A stretch of DNA of 6,574 nt. Origin: Pseudomonadota bacterium (GTDB taxonomy: Bacteria > Pseudomonadota > Gammaproteobacteria > Burkholderiales > Ferrovaceae). A program made the translations under genes and the position numbers. Shown one piece after another: positions 1 through 5,505 of the stretch. The DNA lies in NCBI GenBank assembly GCA_021794775.1, contig JAJYQG010000056.1:1-6574 (forward strand). Direction: 5' to 3'. The notes beneath the pieces were generated by a model, which was given only the letters and a program-made list of their open reading frames with translations, ran no database searches and was not told the DNA's origin. Positions within the stretch are counted from its first letter, which is position 1. The number at the start of each line of letters is the position of its first letter.

Positions 1-181
1 AGTAATCGTTGACCGAAATCGTACTCTCGTTAATGGCATAGGACGAGTCGTGATAGGTCCAGCCAACCCCTGTCGTGGAATAGTCGTAGGTGCCGTTCCG
101 TTTGCACATGAAGTCGCGGAACCGCATGAATGTTTCGATGGGGTTATTGCACGAAACAGCTATCAGGTTGGCATAGGCCAT
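1..181 (-). CDS. Unknown virion-module protein, N-terminal 60 residues (cut by left edge)
   Basis: An open frame starts at ATG 181 and runs off the left edge. It begins MAYANLIAVSCNNPIETFMR, continues FRDFMCKRNGTYDYSTTGVG and then WTYHDSSYAINESTIS. Aromatic and polar residues dominate, and there is no signal peptide. An AAGG sequence lies about nine bases before the ATG, and only three bases separate it from the preceding TAA. The codon pattern and dense packing support a real gene. The RFRDF and KRNGTYDYS elements recall proteins encoded downstream of tail-hub genes in other phages, but I cannot name a function. Full length is unknown. Confidence 0.7.
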   Translation of the reverse strand, partial: MAYANLIAVSCNNPIETFMRFRDFMCKRNGTYDYSTTGVGWTYHDSSYAINESTISVNDY

Positions 182-184
182 TGA

Positions 185-658
185 TTATGCCTTCGGGGTG
201 GTGTAGGTGAAGGTGCTGACGGTACTCGGCCCATCCTGCACGATGGTGGTATTGCTCATCCGCATCTCGTATGCGGTGGTGGTGCCGATTGCCCCGTCAA
301 CGCGCCGGGCCGTGGTGCTGGCTCCCGTAACCATGTTGTTGTCGTACCAGCGGAACCACCCGGCAGTCGTGCCGGTTCCGGCGGCAGCCAAGCCGACTCC
401 ACTCCACACCTCCGCCACCGCCTTTGCCAGTACGCCGGCCACAGACACATCCATGTTCAGGCCGTTTGTCGCCACGCCAGGGGTGAACGCGCCGCTGTTC
501 AGGGTAAGTTTCATCAGCAACGTGCCGCTTTCCGCGTCGTCCGCCGTGGTGGGCTGGGCACCAGAGTAGATGCTGATTACCCCGTTTGCCATGATGCTCT
601 TGACGCTGCCAACGGTGTTGACCGCATCCACGAAACCCGTACTCAATCTCTCTGCCAT
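185..658 (-). CDS. Putative virion structural protein (157 aa)
   Basis: No named family is certain. The sequence is Ala/Gly/Thr/Ser-rich and uncharged for long stretches, with beta-structure-like segments: NGVISIYSGAQPTTADDAES (26-45), GTLLMKLTLNSGAF, an AEVWSGVGLAAAGTGTTAGWFRWYD region and a C-terminal TAYEMRMSNTTIVQDG. A single compact beta-sandwich, as in small tail or appendage proteins, would fit. GAGGTGA lies upstream of the ATG at an acceptable distance. The gene follows the tail-hub-like gene after 13 bases and precedes the edge-truncated gene by three bases, so it belongs to the same transcript. A role in the tail or as an appendage is inferred from position only. Confidence 0.7.
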   Translation of the reverse strand: MAERLSTGFVDAVNTVGSVKSIMANGVISIYSGAQPTTADDAESGTLLMKLTLNSGAFTPGVATNGLNMDVSVAGVLAKAVAEVWSGVGLAAAGTGTTAGWFRWYDNNMVTGASTTARRVDGAIGTTTAYEMRMSNTTIVQDGPSTVSTFTYTTPKA

Positions 659-671
659 GCTCTCACCTCAC

Positions 672-1589
672 TCAGTAAACCGTGTTGATTGCCTTATTCT
701 TGTCAACCAAAGTCGCGCCCTGTGCGCCCTTCGGATAGATCAGCTTCTTTTCCGTAGTAACTATGAGTTGTCCGTCTGGCGAACCGATGCACAGCCCGGC
801 ATCGCAGGACCAAACTGCGCTCAAGCCCTGTACCTGAAACACTGACTGGCTTAAGTCAACCAGTTCGATATTCTCTGACCACTCGTGCGCCGGGAAATTC
901 AGTTTCTTCACGAATTGCGCCTGCTCGAACTTCTCGCCAGCCGCGACAAATCCAGTCTTTTCCTCATCCGACACCCACACCCCGCCGGCGACAGGCTTTA
1001 TCATGGTGACGTTCGATCCGAACTGGAAAAACCGCCTGGCCATGTCGAATAGGCCGAACGCCCACGGTTCCGACACCCACACCACGTTGTCCTTGGCGAT
1101 CCACATGCACCCACTGAAAAACGCCAGATGTGTCCCAACGGGAGCAGGGGAGTAAGAGCGGCTGGTATCAGGACCAACGTAGGTGCTGCTTGGCCACGGC
1201 GATGAAATTCCCGCCTCAATCACCCCGTTCTGGTAGCCGTTGGCGTAGTAAGTTTTCCCGCCGATTTGGCAAAACGATACCCGCGCCCCCTTGGTCAACC
1301 CGGAGCGCACCCCGGAAAGCGTGAAGTCGGTGGCCACCTTGAAAATAGCTGCGTCGGCCGCCCGATCCTCCACGACGAAGCAATCCGCCTTGTCGCAGAA
1401 AAGGGAGTGGTACGCGCCAATCGAAACGGTTTCCTGTCCCGCACGCCGGGAAACCCTGCCCGTGTTGTCAATATCCACATTTACGGCTTCGGCCAGCTCG
1501 GCAACGCCGGTGTCCGCGTCGTATTTCAGGCGCACCGGGTCAACGATGTTATTCAGGCCCGTTGATCCGGTGAGCAGCGGGTAGAGCAT
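672..1589 (-). CDS. Putative tail hub/nozzle-like virion protein (305 aa)
   Basis: The N-terminal segment GLNNIVDPVRL followed by ELAEAVNVDIDNTGRVSRRAG (about 11-51) is a hallmark of a group of phage tail proteins encoded next to adaptor genes. In these the NVDID-x2-GR-x2-RR-x-G motif opens a repetitive beta-structure. Later segments alternate short beta strands with turns, for example CDKADCFVVED, KTYYANGYQNGVIEAG, LAFFSGCMWIAKDNVVWVSEP and LCIGSPDGQLIVTTEKKLIYP. This is consistent with a beta-propeller-like hub or nozzle of a short-tailed phage. No catalytic motif is visible. The ATG overlaps the adaptor stop by one base, with a weak GGTGA upstream, so expression is probably coupled. The specific role is inference; structural protein status is well supported by context. 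Confidence 0.65.
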   Translation of the reverse strand: MLYPLLTGSTGLNNIVDPVRLKYDADTGVAELAEAVNVDIDNTGRVSRRAGQETVSIGAYHSLFCDKADCFVVEDRAADAAIFKVATDFTLSGVRSGLTKGARVSFCQIGGKTYYANGYQNGVIEAGISSPWPSSTYVGPDTSRSYSPAPVGTHLAFFSGCMWIAKDNVVWVSEPWAFGLFDMARRFFQFGSNVTMIKPVAGGVWVSDEEKTGFVAAGEKFEQAQFVKKLNFPAHEWSENIELVDLSQSVFQVQGLSAVWSCDAGLCIGSPDGQLIVTTEKKLIYPKGAQGATLVDKNKAINTVY

Positions 1590-2212
1590 CAGAAATCACC
1601 ACGAACAATGGTCGGTCGATGCTTCAACTGCTCTTTCTGCACGTCGGCCGGCACCTTCGGCCCGAAAGATCGCTCAAAGTCAGCCTCATACCCACGCGCC
1701 TTGTTCTCATCGTAGGTGTCTGCATCCCGCTTGCTAAATGCCAGATGCAACGCCCAATCAAGCAGGCGCATGTGATGCTTGGCGTGAATCTCCGGGCCGG
1801 TAATTGCCATTGCCACCGGCAATCGTTCGGTGGTCAGGTTCAGCGTTGCAACATCCGTTGGGATCGGCACAACCCTGATATTCTGCCCGTCGAGGAAATA
1901 ATGCTTTGGCGTACCCACTGCCGATTCCCATCCTGGCCAGAAAGCATCAAGGTCTTCGATGGCGATGCGGGTTACGACCGTCGTGCCGATCTTCGCCCGC
2001 GTCACCTCCAAGGTCTTTTGGTCGAGCGCGTATTCCGCTGTGCCGGCAACGAGACTGATCGCCTCGCTTCCTGTCAGTATCCTCGACCTGTCCACCGCCT
2101 CCGCCTCCGCCTCACCGAGATACATTATGATCTCGTCGTCACTCCACAGATACGGGGCGGCGTTGTCGTCGGCCTTGAGCCGGAAGGCCGCTACCAAATC
2201 GTTTTGATTCAT
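1589..2212 (-). CDS. Head-tail adaptor (neck) protein, SU10-adaptor-like
   Basis: Adaptor proteins bind the portal after packaging and form the upper ring of the neck. The 207 residues start MNQNDLVAAFRLKADD, then YLWSDDEIIMYLGEAEAEAVDRSRIL (21-46), the helical opening typical of this adaptor family. A beta-rich centre with LEVTRAKI, WESAVGTPKHYFLDGQNIRVVP (95-116) and LNLTTERLPVAM follows. The motif PEIHAKHHMRLLDWALHLAFSKRDADTYD (140-168) is shared by many phage adaptors of this kind. Residues 170-185 end in an FERSFG-type helix. The start at 2212 forms an ATGA overlap with the preceding stop and has GGAAG seven bases upstream; a TTG at 2242 was not used. It overlaps the following gene by one base (TGATG). 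Family assignment is by pattern recognition. Confidence 0.75.
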   Translation of the reverse strand: MNQNDLVAAFRLKADDNAAPYLWSDDEIIMYLGEAEAEAVDRSRILTGSEAISLVAGTAEYALDQKTLEVTRAKIGTTVVTRIAIEDLDAFWPGWESAVGTPKHYFLDGQNIRVVPIPTDVATLNLTTERLPVAMAITGPEIHAKHHMRLLDWALHLAFSKRDADTYDENKARGYEADFERSFGPKVPADVQKEQLKHRPTIVRGDF

Positions 2213-2571
2213 TCCTTCGCTTCCGCTTCGAGTTTGGCCCAAACTTCGCCAAGTTCAACAGCGGTAACGGTAAACCCGACCCGCTTGCTCAACTCTTTCA
2301 GATTGGGAAGTCCAGCGTTGGTCAACGGGCAGCCCTCTTCGAGCATGGCCTTAACGGCGTTCTCGATCAGTTCCGTCTTGCTCTTTTCCTGGTTTTCCTG
2401 CCGGTTGCTGGCTACATCTGCGGCAGACAGTTCTACCGGCAGACAGCCGTGCCGCATCGCCTCGGCAACGAACATCTGCGGAACGTCCCGGCCTTCTGGC
2501 GGGACAACCAGGCAGTGGCCGGATTCCAGGTGGACCTGAACCGCCTTTCCGTGTGGTGCTTTCAGATTCAT
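2209..2571 (-). CDS. Hypothetical phage protein (120 aa)
   Basis: Function is not recognised. The N-terminal part (residues 1-40) looks like a small beta-rich segment (VQVHLESGHCLVVPPEGRDVP) followed by FVAEAMRHGCLPVEL. A Gln/Lys/Glu-rich linker covers about 55-68. The C-terminal half (about 69-120, ELIENAVKAMLEEG, GLPNLKELSKRVGFTVTAVEL) looks like a small helical domain resembling short helix-extension-helix modules seen in phage head-neck proteins. That resemblance is from memory and unproven. GGAG lies seven bases before the ATG. Its stop overlaps the start of the adaptor gene as ATGA, implying translational coupling. Position between capsid and adaptor genes suggests a head or neck role. 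Confidence 0.75.
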   Translation of the reverse strand: MNLKAPHGKAVQVHLESGHCLVVPPEGRDVPQMFVAEAMRHGCLPVELSAADVASNRQENQEKSKTELIENAVKAMLEEGCPLTNAGLPNLKELSKRVGFTVTAVELGEVWAKLEAEAKE

Positions 2572-2591
2572 ACGCTCTCTCCAGAAATGAA

Positions 2592-2613
2592 CGGCCCGCT
2601 GTTACACGGGCCG
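2592..2613 (-). terminator. GC-rich hairpin after the 131-aa gene (possible weak terminator)
   Basis: CGGCCCG (2592-2598) and CGGGCCG (2607-2613) form a perfect 7-bp stem with an 8-base loop, five bases after the stop codon. Downstream on the mRNA is UUCAUUUC, a poor U-tract. Read-through into the next gene must be allowed, since that gene's ribosome-binding site starts about ten bases later. Confidence 0.5.
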
Positions 2614-2618
2614 GTTAT

Positions 2619-3014
2619 TTAGCCCAGCGTCTCTTCGGAACGGCCGAGGATGTAATACTTCACCACCAACCGCAGCTTGCCGGTGGTCGGGGTGCCGCCG
2701 CCGCTGGTCCATTTCACAACCAGACCCTCGCCCGTACCGATAAACCCGGTCGGGACCAGGGCAACCAACCCAGTGGCTTGAATGTTGCCGCCAGCCAGAT
2801 AGCGGTTGCCGGTGGTAGCGTCGCCCACGTCGATAACATCCGAGAGGGTGGAGTTGAACGCCTCGGTGACAACCAGCGTACCGGAATCCACAACGGAGTT
2901 CGGCGGCAGGTCCATCGCCACGTTCGAGGCAACACCGCTCGTCAGGTCGGCGAGCTTGATGTCAACGGTGGCAACGGTCAAATCTTGCCGGTTAAAATCC
3001 TTCGTGATAGCCAT
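2619..3014 (-). CDS. Putative small virion protein after capsid gene (131 aa)
   Basis: I cannot assign a named family with certainty. The sequence begins MAITKDFNRQDLTVATVDIKLADL and is rich in Thr, Val, Gly and Ser with few charges. It alternates short hydrophobic stretches (VVDSGTLVVTEAF, LVALVPTGFIG, LRLVVKYYILG), as expected for a beta-sandwich. It has no cysteines, signal peptide or membrane span. Proteins of this size and look often follow the major capsid gene in phages and act as head decoration or accessory structural proteins, which is the inferred role here. AAGGAG eight bases before the ATG is a strong ribosome-binding site, so high expression is plausible. It is bracketed by hairpins at 3039-3060 and 2592-2613, making it a separable unit of the transcript. 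Confidence 0.75.
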   Translation of the reverse strand: MAITKDFNRQDLTVATVDIKLADLTSGVASNVAMDLPPNSVVDSGTLVVTEAFNSTLSDVIDVGDATTGNRYLAGGNIQATGLVALVPTGFIGTGEGLVVKWTSGGGTPTTGKLRLVVKYYILGRSEETLG

Positions 3015-3038
3015 AGCAAAAGCTCCTTCTTGAAGTTA

Positions 3039-3060
3039 TGGCCCCCCTTGCGAGGGGCCA
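3039..3060 (-). terminator. GC-rich hairpin after capsid gene (partial terminator or mRNA stabiliser)
   Basis: Five bases after the capsid stop, TGGCCCC and GGGGCCA arms form a stem that extends by one G-U and one C-G pair around a GCAA tetraloop, nine pairs in all. On the mRNA the following bases are UAACUUCAAG, so there is no U-tract. It would at best terminate weakly. It could instead protect the 3' end of the abundant capsid message. Confidence 0.6.
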
Positions 3061-3065
3061 CTTGA

Positions 3066-4181
3066 TTACAGTGCGAGGTTGATCGCCATGAGGCCGAAGT
3101 CCTGCACGGTATCGCCATCGGCACGGCTCGTGAACTGCGGCTTACGCATACCGAAGTACATGGCGATGGAGATGACATTCTTGGCGTCGTCGTCCTCCTT
3201 ACCCTCGTACCACTGCGCGGCGTTCCACAGGTCAGCATGAGCGAGTGCCTGGCAACCCATCAGCAGGGAGCGGGTGCCATCCACGGTGCCGGTCGCGCCC
3301 CACTTGGAACCGGAAGCGGCGCCAGCGGTGTTGAATACCCGGTTGTTGGTGTGGATAATCAGGCCGTCCATGGTGATGGTGGACCCATCGAAAATCGGGT
3401 TCTTCGTCATGCCACGGTCGCCACCGGTGATAACCGCGGTGCGGAAATCGCTGTCCTTCTTGAGCCGCGCGAAGGTCTTGGGGTGGCAGAGATATACATA
3501 ATGGTCCTTACCGCCGATGTTGAGCGGCTTGATCCCAACGGTCCGCGCCTGAGCCATCGCATCCACGATCATGCCGTAGGTCGGCACGGAAGAAGAAGAG
3601 ATGGCGGTAGTGTCACCCGCAACAAATGCACCGCTGGTGAAGTTGAAATGCCGCCCGGACGAGGGCGCTACCACGTCGGCGGCGAAAGCCAGGCCACGCG
3701 GGTCATCCTGTGCGCCGATGGTCCGCAGAGAGCCGTCGGTGTTGTACTGGTAGGAAATACCGGATGCGGTCAGGATCATCAGCTCTTCCTGAATCTTCGC
3801 ACGCCAGTAGGCCAACTGGTCGCGGGCCTGGGTGCGGAAATCGAACACGCTGCGCTGATCGTCAACGCGACCCTTGCTCGATACGCCGTTACGCAACTGG
3901 TCGGTATGAACCTCCAGCCAGGACGACTCCAGGGTTTCGCGCCGGCCGTCGATGTCGTTGTCACCAACGATACCGCTACCACGCATGTTCTGTACCAGAC
4001 CGATCATTGCGCGGTCGCCGCTGGCGGTGCGCTTCAACTCTTTGATCGTCTGAACGATGTTGTTCTCCCCGGTGCCCATAAACTTCGCAAAGAAGAAATT
4101 CTCGCGGAACACGCGGATCGCGTCTTTACTCCATGCCTTCTGCTGCTCGGGGAGCTGTGCTCCCAACGGTGTGTAACCCAT
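3066..4181 (-). CDS. Major capsid protein, N4-gp56/DUF4043-type
   Basis: This protein builds the icosahedral head shell, probably with an HK97-type fold. The 371 residues begin MGYTPLGAQLPEQQKAWSKD. A block typical of the N4-gp56 family follows: FFFAKFMGTGENNIVQTIKE (29-48), the GDRAMIGLVQNMRGSG/GDNDIDG region (55-79), HTDQLRNGVSSKGRVDDQR (92-110), and FDFRTQARDQLAYWRAKIQEE (113-133). KDHYVYLCHPKTFARLKKD lies in the middle, with the IIHTNNRVFNT segment after it. I saw no delta domain or protease-processed N-terminus; the scaffold is a separate gene upstream. The start at 4181 is chosen for its GGAG; the alternative TTG at 4211 would add ten residues. The stop TAA is followed by a GC-rich hairpin and then the next gene. 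Confidence 0.9.
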   Translation of the reverse strand: MGYTPLGAQLPEQQKAWSKDAIRVFRENFFFAKFMGTGENNIVQTIKELKRTASGDRAMIGLVQNMRGSGIVGDNDIDGRRETLESSWLEVHTDQLRNGVSSKGRVDDQRSVFDFRTQARDQLAYWRAKIQEELMILTASGISYQYNTDGSLRTIGAQDDPRGLAFAADVVAPSSGRHFNFTSGAFVAGDTTAISSSSVPTYGMIVDAMAQARTVGIKPLNIGGKDHYVYLCHPKTFARLKKDSDFRTAVITGGDRGMTKNPIFDGSTITMDGLIIHTNNRVFNTAGAASGSKWGATGTVDGTRSLLMGCQALAHADLWNAAQWYEGKEDDDAKNVISIAMYFGMRKPQFTSRADGDTVQDFGLMAINLAL

Positions 4182-4190
4182 GATGCTTGT

Positions 4191-4194
4191 CTCC
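4191..4194 (-). promoter_or_regulatory. Ribosome-binding site of the major capsid gene
   Basis: GGAG on the minus strand is nine bases before the ATG at 4181, which decides that start over an upstream TTG at 4211. It is weaker than the scaffold site despite the large amount of capsid protein needed. This is compatible with control by leader structure. Confidence 0.6.
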
Positions 4195-4223
4195 GTAGTG
4201 GTTGATAACAAAACTGCGTTAGC

Positions 4224-4244
4224 AACTGGCTTACGGTGCCAATT
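4224..4244 (-). repeat. CGUAA-loop hairpin D in capsid leader
   Basis: On the mRNA strand AAUUGGC pairs with GCCAGUU, seven pairs with one wobble, around the loop ACCGUAA. It lies within the 91-base loop of the long-range inverted repeat. Confidence 0.45.
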
Positions 4245-4281
4245 AACCGGGCTCGATTGTCGCCTCTCGCCCTGGCTGCAT

Positions 4282-4298
4282 CATGGGTTACGCCCACG
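4282..4298 (-). repeat. CGUAA-loop hairpin C in capsid leader
   Basis: On the mRNA strand CGUGGG pairs with CCCAUG across the loop CGUAA, giving six pairs of which one is G-U. Its 3' half is shared with the upstream arm of the 14-base repeat that can pair with the capsid start codon. Both structures cannot form at once. Confidence 0.45.
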
Positions 4299-4303
4299 GG
4301 TCG

Positions 4304-4322
4304 GCTGGCTTTACGCCCCAGC
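4304..4322 (-). repeat. CGUAA-loop hairpin B in capsid leader
   Basis: GCTGG (4304-4308) pairs with CCAGC (4318-4322), a perfect 5-bp stem. The mRNA loop is GGCGUAAAG. It is nearly identical to the hairpin at 5290-5308 upstream of the scaffold gene. Confidence 0.45.
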
Positions 4323-4334
4323 ACGGCGGAGTCA

Positions 4335-4352
4335 TCTGGATTACGCGCCAGA
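4335..4352 (-). repeat. CGUAA-loop hairpin A in capsid leader
   Basis: TCTGG (4335-4339) pairs with CCAGA (4348-4352), a perfect 5-bp stem. On the mRNA strand the 8-base loop reads CGCGUAAU, containing CGUAA. Confidence 0.45.
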
Positions 4353-4365
4353 AGCCGCGCTACTG

Positions 4366-5238
4366 CTACGCCAGGAGTTTTTCGCGCTCCTTCTCGGGGA
4401 GCTTTTCCCAATCCTCTTGGGATTCGGGCATCCCCGCTGCCGGCTGGGTGCGATTCCCAACCCCGCCATCATTTGCCGGCGGCTGGCGGCGCATCGTGTC
4501 CGCGTTCCGCTGCATCTGTGCCTGCTTGCGTTTCCACGACTCGTCTTCTTTGGCCGGCGGAGTCATGTAGGCCGGGGCAATTTTCCGGGCCGCCTTATCC
4601 AGTGCAACCGACGGCGAATCTCCCCTGGAGATGTAGAAGTCCCGCCACTCCACGACCTCGGCAATAACCTCCTGGTCGCCAGTCTCGGTGTCGAGTACCG
4701 GAAACTCCTTAACCAGCGCAGCAACCGTATCGCCAAACTTCGCGCTTTCCAGTCGCTCCAGCCGCTTCGCCTCTTCGGTCAGTACCTTGCGTTCGGCGAC
4801 CTCTTCTGCCTTCTTGAGCAGTTCCCCATTGATCTGGCTGCGGATTTCGAGCGCCTTGTCTTCGTCGCCGTCGAGGACCGCTGCCATGTACTGCTTCTCC
4901 AGGTCAACAATCTCTACCGGCGGCTCTTCCTTGGGCTTGGTCACTGCTTCGAGTTGCGCCCGGAGTTCTGCCAGTTCCGCCTCAGCGGCCCGATACTTGC
5001 CGTTCACCTCGTCGAATCGCGCCTTGGGAATGGTGATCCCGCCGGTCTTCCTCAGTACGTCCTCAAGCTGTTCGGCGTCCAACGTCTCTTCCGCTTTTTC
5101 CGGCGCAGCCTCTGCTGGTTCTTCCGTTTCTTCCTTGGGGTTCTCGACGGGTTCCTCAGCGGGTTCTTTAACTGGTTCCTGCACCCCAAATCCACCAGAC
5201 AACTCATTCTTCTCGTCTTCCGTAAATTCCAAATCCAT
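4366..5238 (-). CDS. Capsid scaffolding protein
   Basis: Scaffolding proteins sit inside the procapsid, direct correct shell assembly with the portal, and leave before or during packaging. Here 290 residues are almost all hydrophilic and helical. Residues 1-60 are very acidic with Glu/Pro-rich low-complexity repeats of the KEPAEEP type. Residues 75-100 (FDEVNGKYRAAEAELAELRA) and about 112-170 look like coiled coil. Residues 195-225 are a helical segment with WRDFYISRGDSPS. Residues 233-251 are strongly basic (WKRKQAQMQRNADTMRR), like the positively charged capsid-binding end of known scaffolds. The last residues are acidic/basic helical. There is no sequence motif of a protease, so the call rests on composition, architecture and its place between portal and major capsid genes. 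It ends at TAG with another in-frame TAG two codons later. Confidence 0.8.
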   Translation of the reverse strand: MDLEFTEDEKNELSGGFGVQEPVKEPAEEPVENPKEETEEPAEAAPEKAEETLDAEQLEDVLRKTGGITIPKARFDEVNGKYRAAEAELAELRAQLEAVTKPKEEPPVEIVDLEKQYMAAVLDGDEDKALEIRSQINGELLKKAEEVAERKVLTEEAKRLERLESAKFGDTVAALVKEFPVLDTETGDQEVIAEVVEWRDFYISRGDSPSVALDKAARKIAPAYMTPPAKEDESWKRKQAQMQRNADTMRRQPPANDGGVGNRTQPAAGMPESQEDWEKLPEKEREKLLA

Positions 5239-5248
5239 GCGTTTTACG

Positions 5249-5255
5249 CCTCCTT
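5249..5255 (-). promoter_or_regulatory. Strong ribosome-binding site of scaffold gene
   Basis: AAGGAGG on the minus strand is ten bases upstream of the scaffold ATG at 5238. It is the strongest Shine-Dalgarno match in the window, which fits a scaffold protein made in many copies. Confidence 0.75.
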
Positions 5256-5289
5256 GGGCGGGATCACCGATATGCGCCGGTGGTTGCGC

Positions 5290-5308
5290 CCTGGTTTATC
5301 GCCCCAGG
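5290..5308 (-). repeat. CGAUAA-loop hairpin upstream of scaffold gene
   Basis: CCTGG (5290-5294) and CCAGG (5304-5308) form a 5-bp stem. On the mRNA strand the 9-base loop reads GGCGAUAAA. It closely resembles the hairpin at 4304-4322 in the capsid leader, whose loop is GGCGUAAAG on a CUGG/CCAG stem. The stem alone is short; the support comes from the recurrence. Confidence 0.4.
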
Positions 5309-5336
5309 TAGCGGGTACGGCCACAGCGGCCGCTAC
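5308..5336 (-). repeat. Inverted repeat at the end of the 55-aa gene
   Basis: A perfect 7-base inverted repeat, GTAGCGG at 5308-5314 and CCGCTAC at 5330-5336, overlaps the stop codon and encloses a 15-base loop. The 10-base palindrome AGCGGCCGCT (5325-5334) lies across the loop and distal arm, giving an alternative small fold. There is no U-tract, so it is not a convincing terminator. Confidence 0.35.
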
Positions 5337-5503
5337 TACTCCGAGAGAATCTTGCCCATCTCGGCCAGTTTCTGTTTGGCGAAATCCTGCGCCGCTTTCA
5401 GCCGCTTGGGGTCTTTCTTGATCGCCTCGGCCTCGCACAGCGTCCGCACATCGCTCTCCGTCTGCCAGTCCTTTGCGGGACCAATTACCGCTACCTTTGC
5501 CAT
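5336..5503 (-). CDS. Small helical protein between portal and scaffold (55 aa, unknown)
   Basis: I do not recognise the family. The protein starts MAKVAVIGPAKDWQTE and continues as a charged, Lys/Glu/Ala-rich stretch likely to be helical, ending KQKLAEMGKILSE. It has no membrane segment or cysteine pair. It ends at TAG followed at once by a second in-frame TAG. Two ATGs are possible. The one at 5509 forms an ATGA overlap with the portal stop but lies only one base from the AGGAG. The one at 5503 lies seven bases from it and is preferred; the longer form would add Met-Thr. Small proteins between portal and scaffold are common in phage head modules and are usually uncharacterised. A role in head assembly is a guess from position. 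The ribosome-binding site, coupling and codon pattern support a real gene. Confidence 0.7.
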   Translation of the reverse strand: MAKVAVIGPAKDWQTESDVRTLCEAEAIKKDPKRLKAAQDFAKQKLAEMGKILSE

Positions 5504-5505
5504 GG

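Larger units (their letters stand above)
4173..4291 (-). repeat. 14-nt perfect inverted repeat enclosing the capsid start codon
   Basis: GTAACCCATGATGC at 4173-4186 (plus strand) is the exact reverse complement of GCATCATGGGTTAC at 4278-4291, separated by 91 bases. On the mRNA the downstream arm contains the capsid ATG (4181-4179) and codons 2-3. Pairing with the upstream arm would bury the start codon in a 14-bp duplex and leave the Shine-Dalgarno in the loop. The match stops abruptly at both ends. Confidence 0.6.
4182..4365 (-). promoter_or_regulatory. Structured leader of the major capsid gene (184 nt, non-coding)
   Basis: This is the longest gene-free stretch in the window, in a module where most genes touch. 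It contains four hairpins with TGG/CCA stems and CGUAA-containing loops, plus one arm of a 14-base inverted repeat whose other arm covers the capsid start codon. I see no convincing sigma-70 or sigma-54 promoter and no intrinsic terminator. The reading frame that crosses it on the minus strand also runs into both flanking genes out of phase and looks like a shadow. The likely role is control of capsid translation or of mRNA processing between scaffold and capsid genes; this is inference from structure and position. Confidence 0.5.

Noticed and set aside
2213..2242. Upstream TTG start (2242) for the adaptor
   Set aside because: The ATG at 2212 gives an ATGA coupling and the usual start of the family.
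1619..2539. Plus-strand 306-residue frame opposite the adaptor and 120-aa genes
   Set aside because: It spans two real genes and their overlap on the other strand, with shadow composition and no ribosome-binding site noted.
3237..4205. Plus-strand 322-residue frame opposite the capsid gene
   Set aside because: Antisense shadow of a well-supported capsid gene.
4182..4211. Upstream TTG start (4211) adding ten residues to the capsid protein
   Set aside because: The ATG at 4181 has a GGAG at nine bases; the TTG lacks a comparable site.
4218..4241. Sigma-54-like promoter (TGGCAC followed by TTGC) in the capsid leader
   Set aside because: The gap between the two elements is ten bases instead of five, so the GG and GC cannot sit at -24 and -12.
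4034..4411. Minus-strand 125-residue frame through the capsid leader
   Set aside because: It enters both scaffold and capsid genes out of phase and is Arg/Ser-rich; the structured-leader reading explains the gap better.
5308..5336. Intrinsic terminator after the 55-aa gene
   Set aside because: The inverted repeat has a 15-base loop and no following U-tract, and the scaffold gene downstream lacks an obvious promoter of its own.
4180..5421. Plus-strand 413-residue frame opposite the scaffold gene
   Set aside because: It mirrors the scaffold codons on the other strand, giving Leu/Arg/Phe-rich low-complexity protein with no recognisable domain; all supported genes run the other way.
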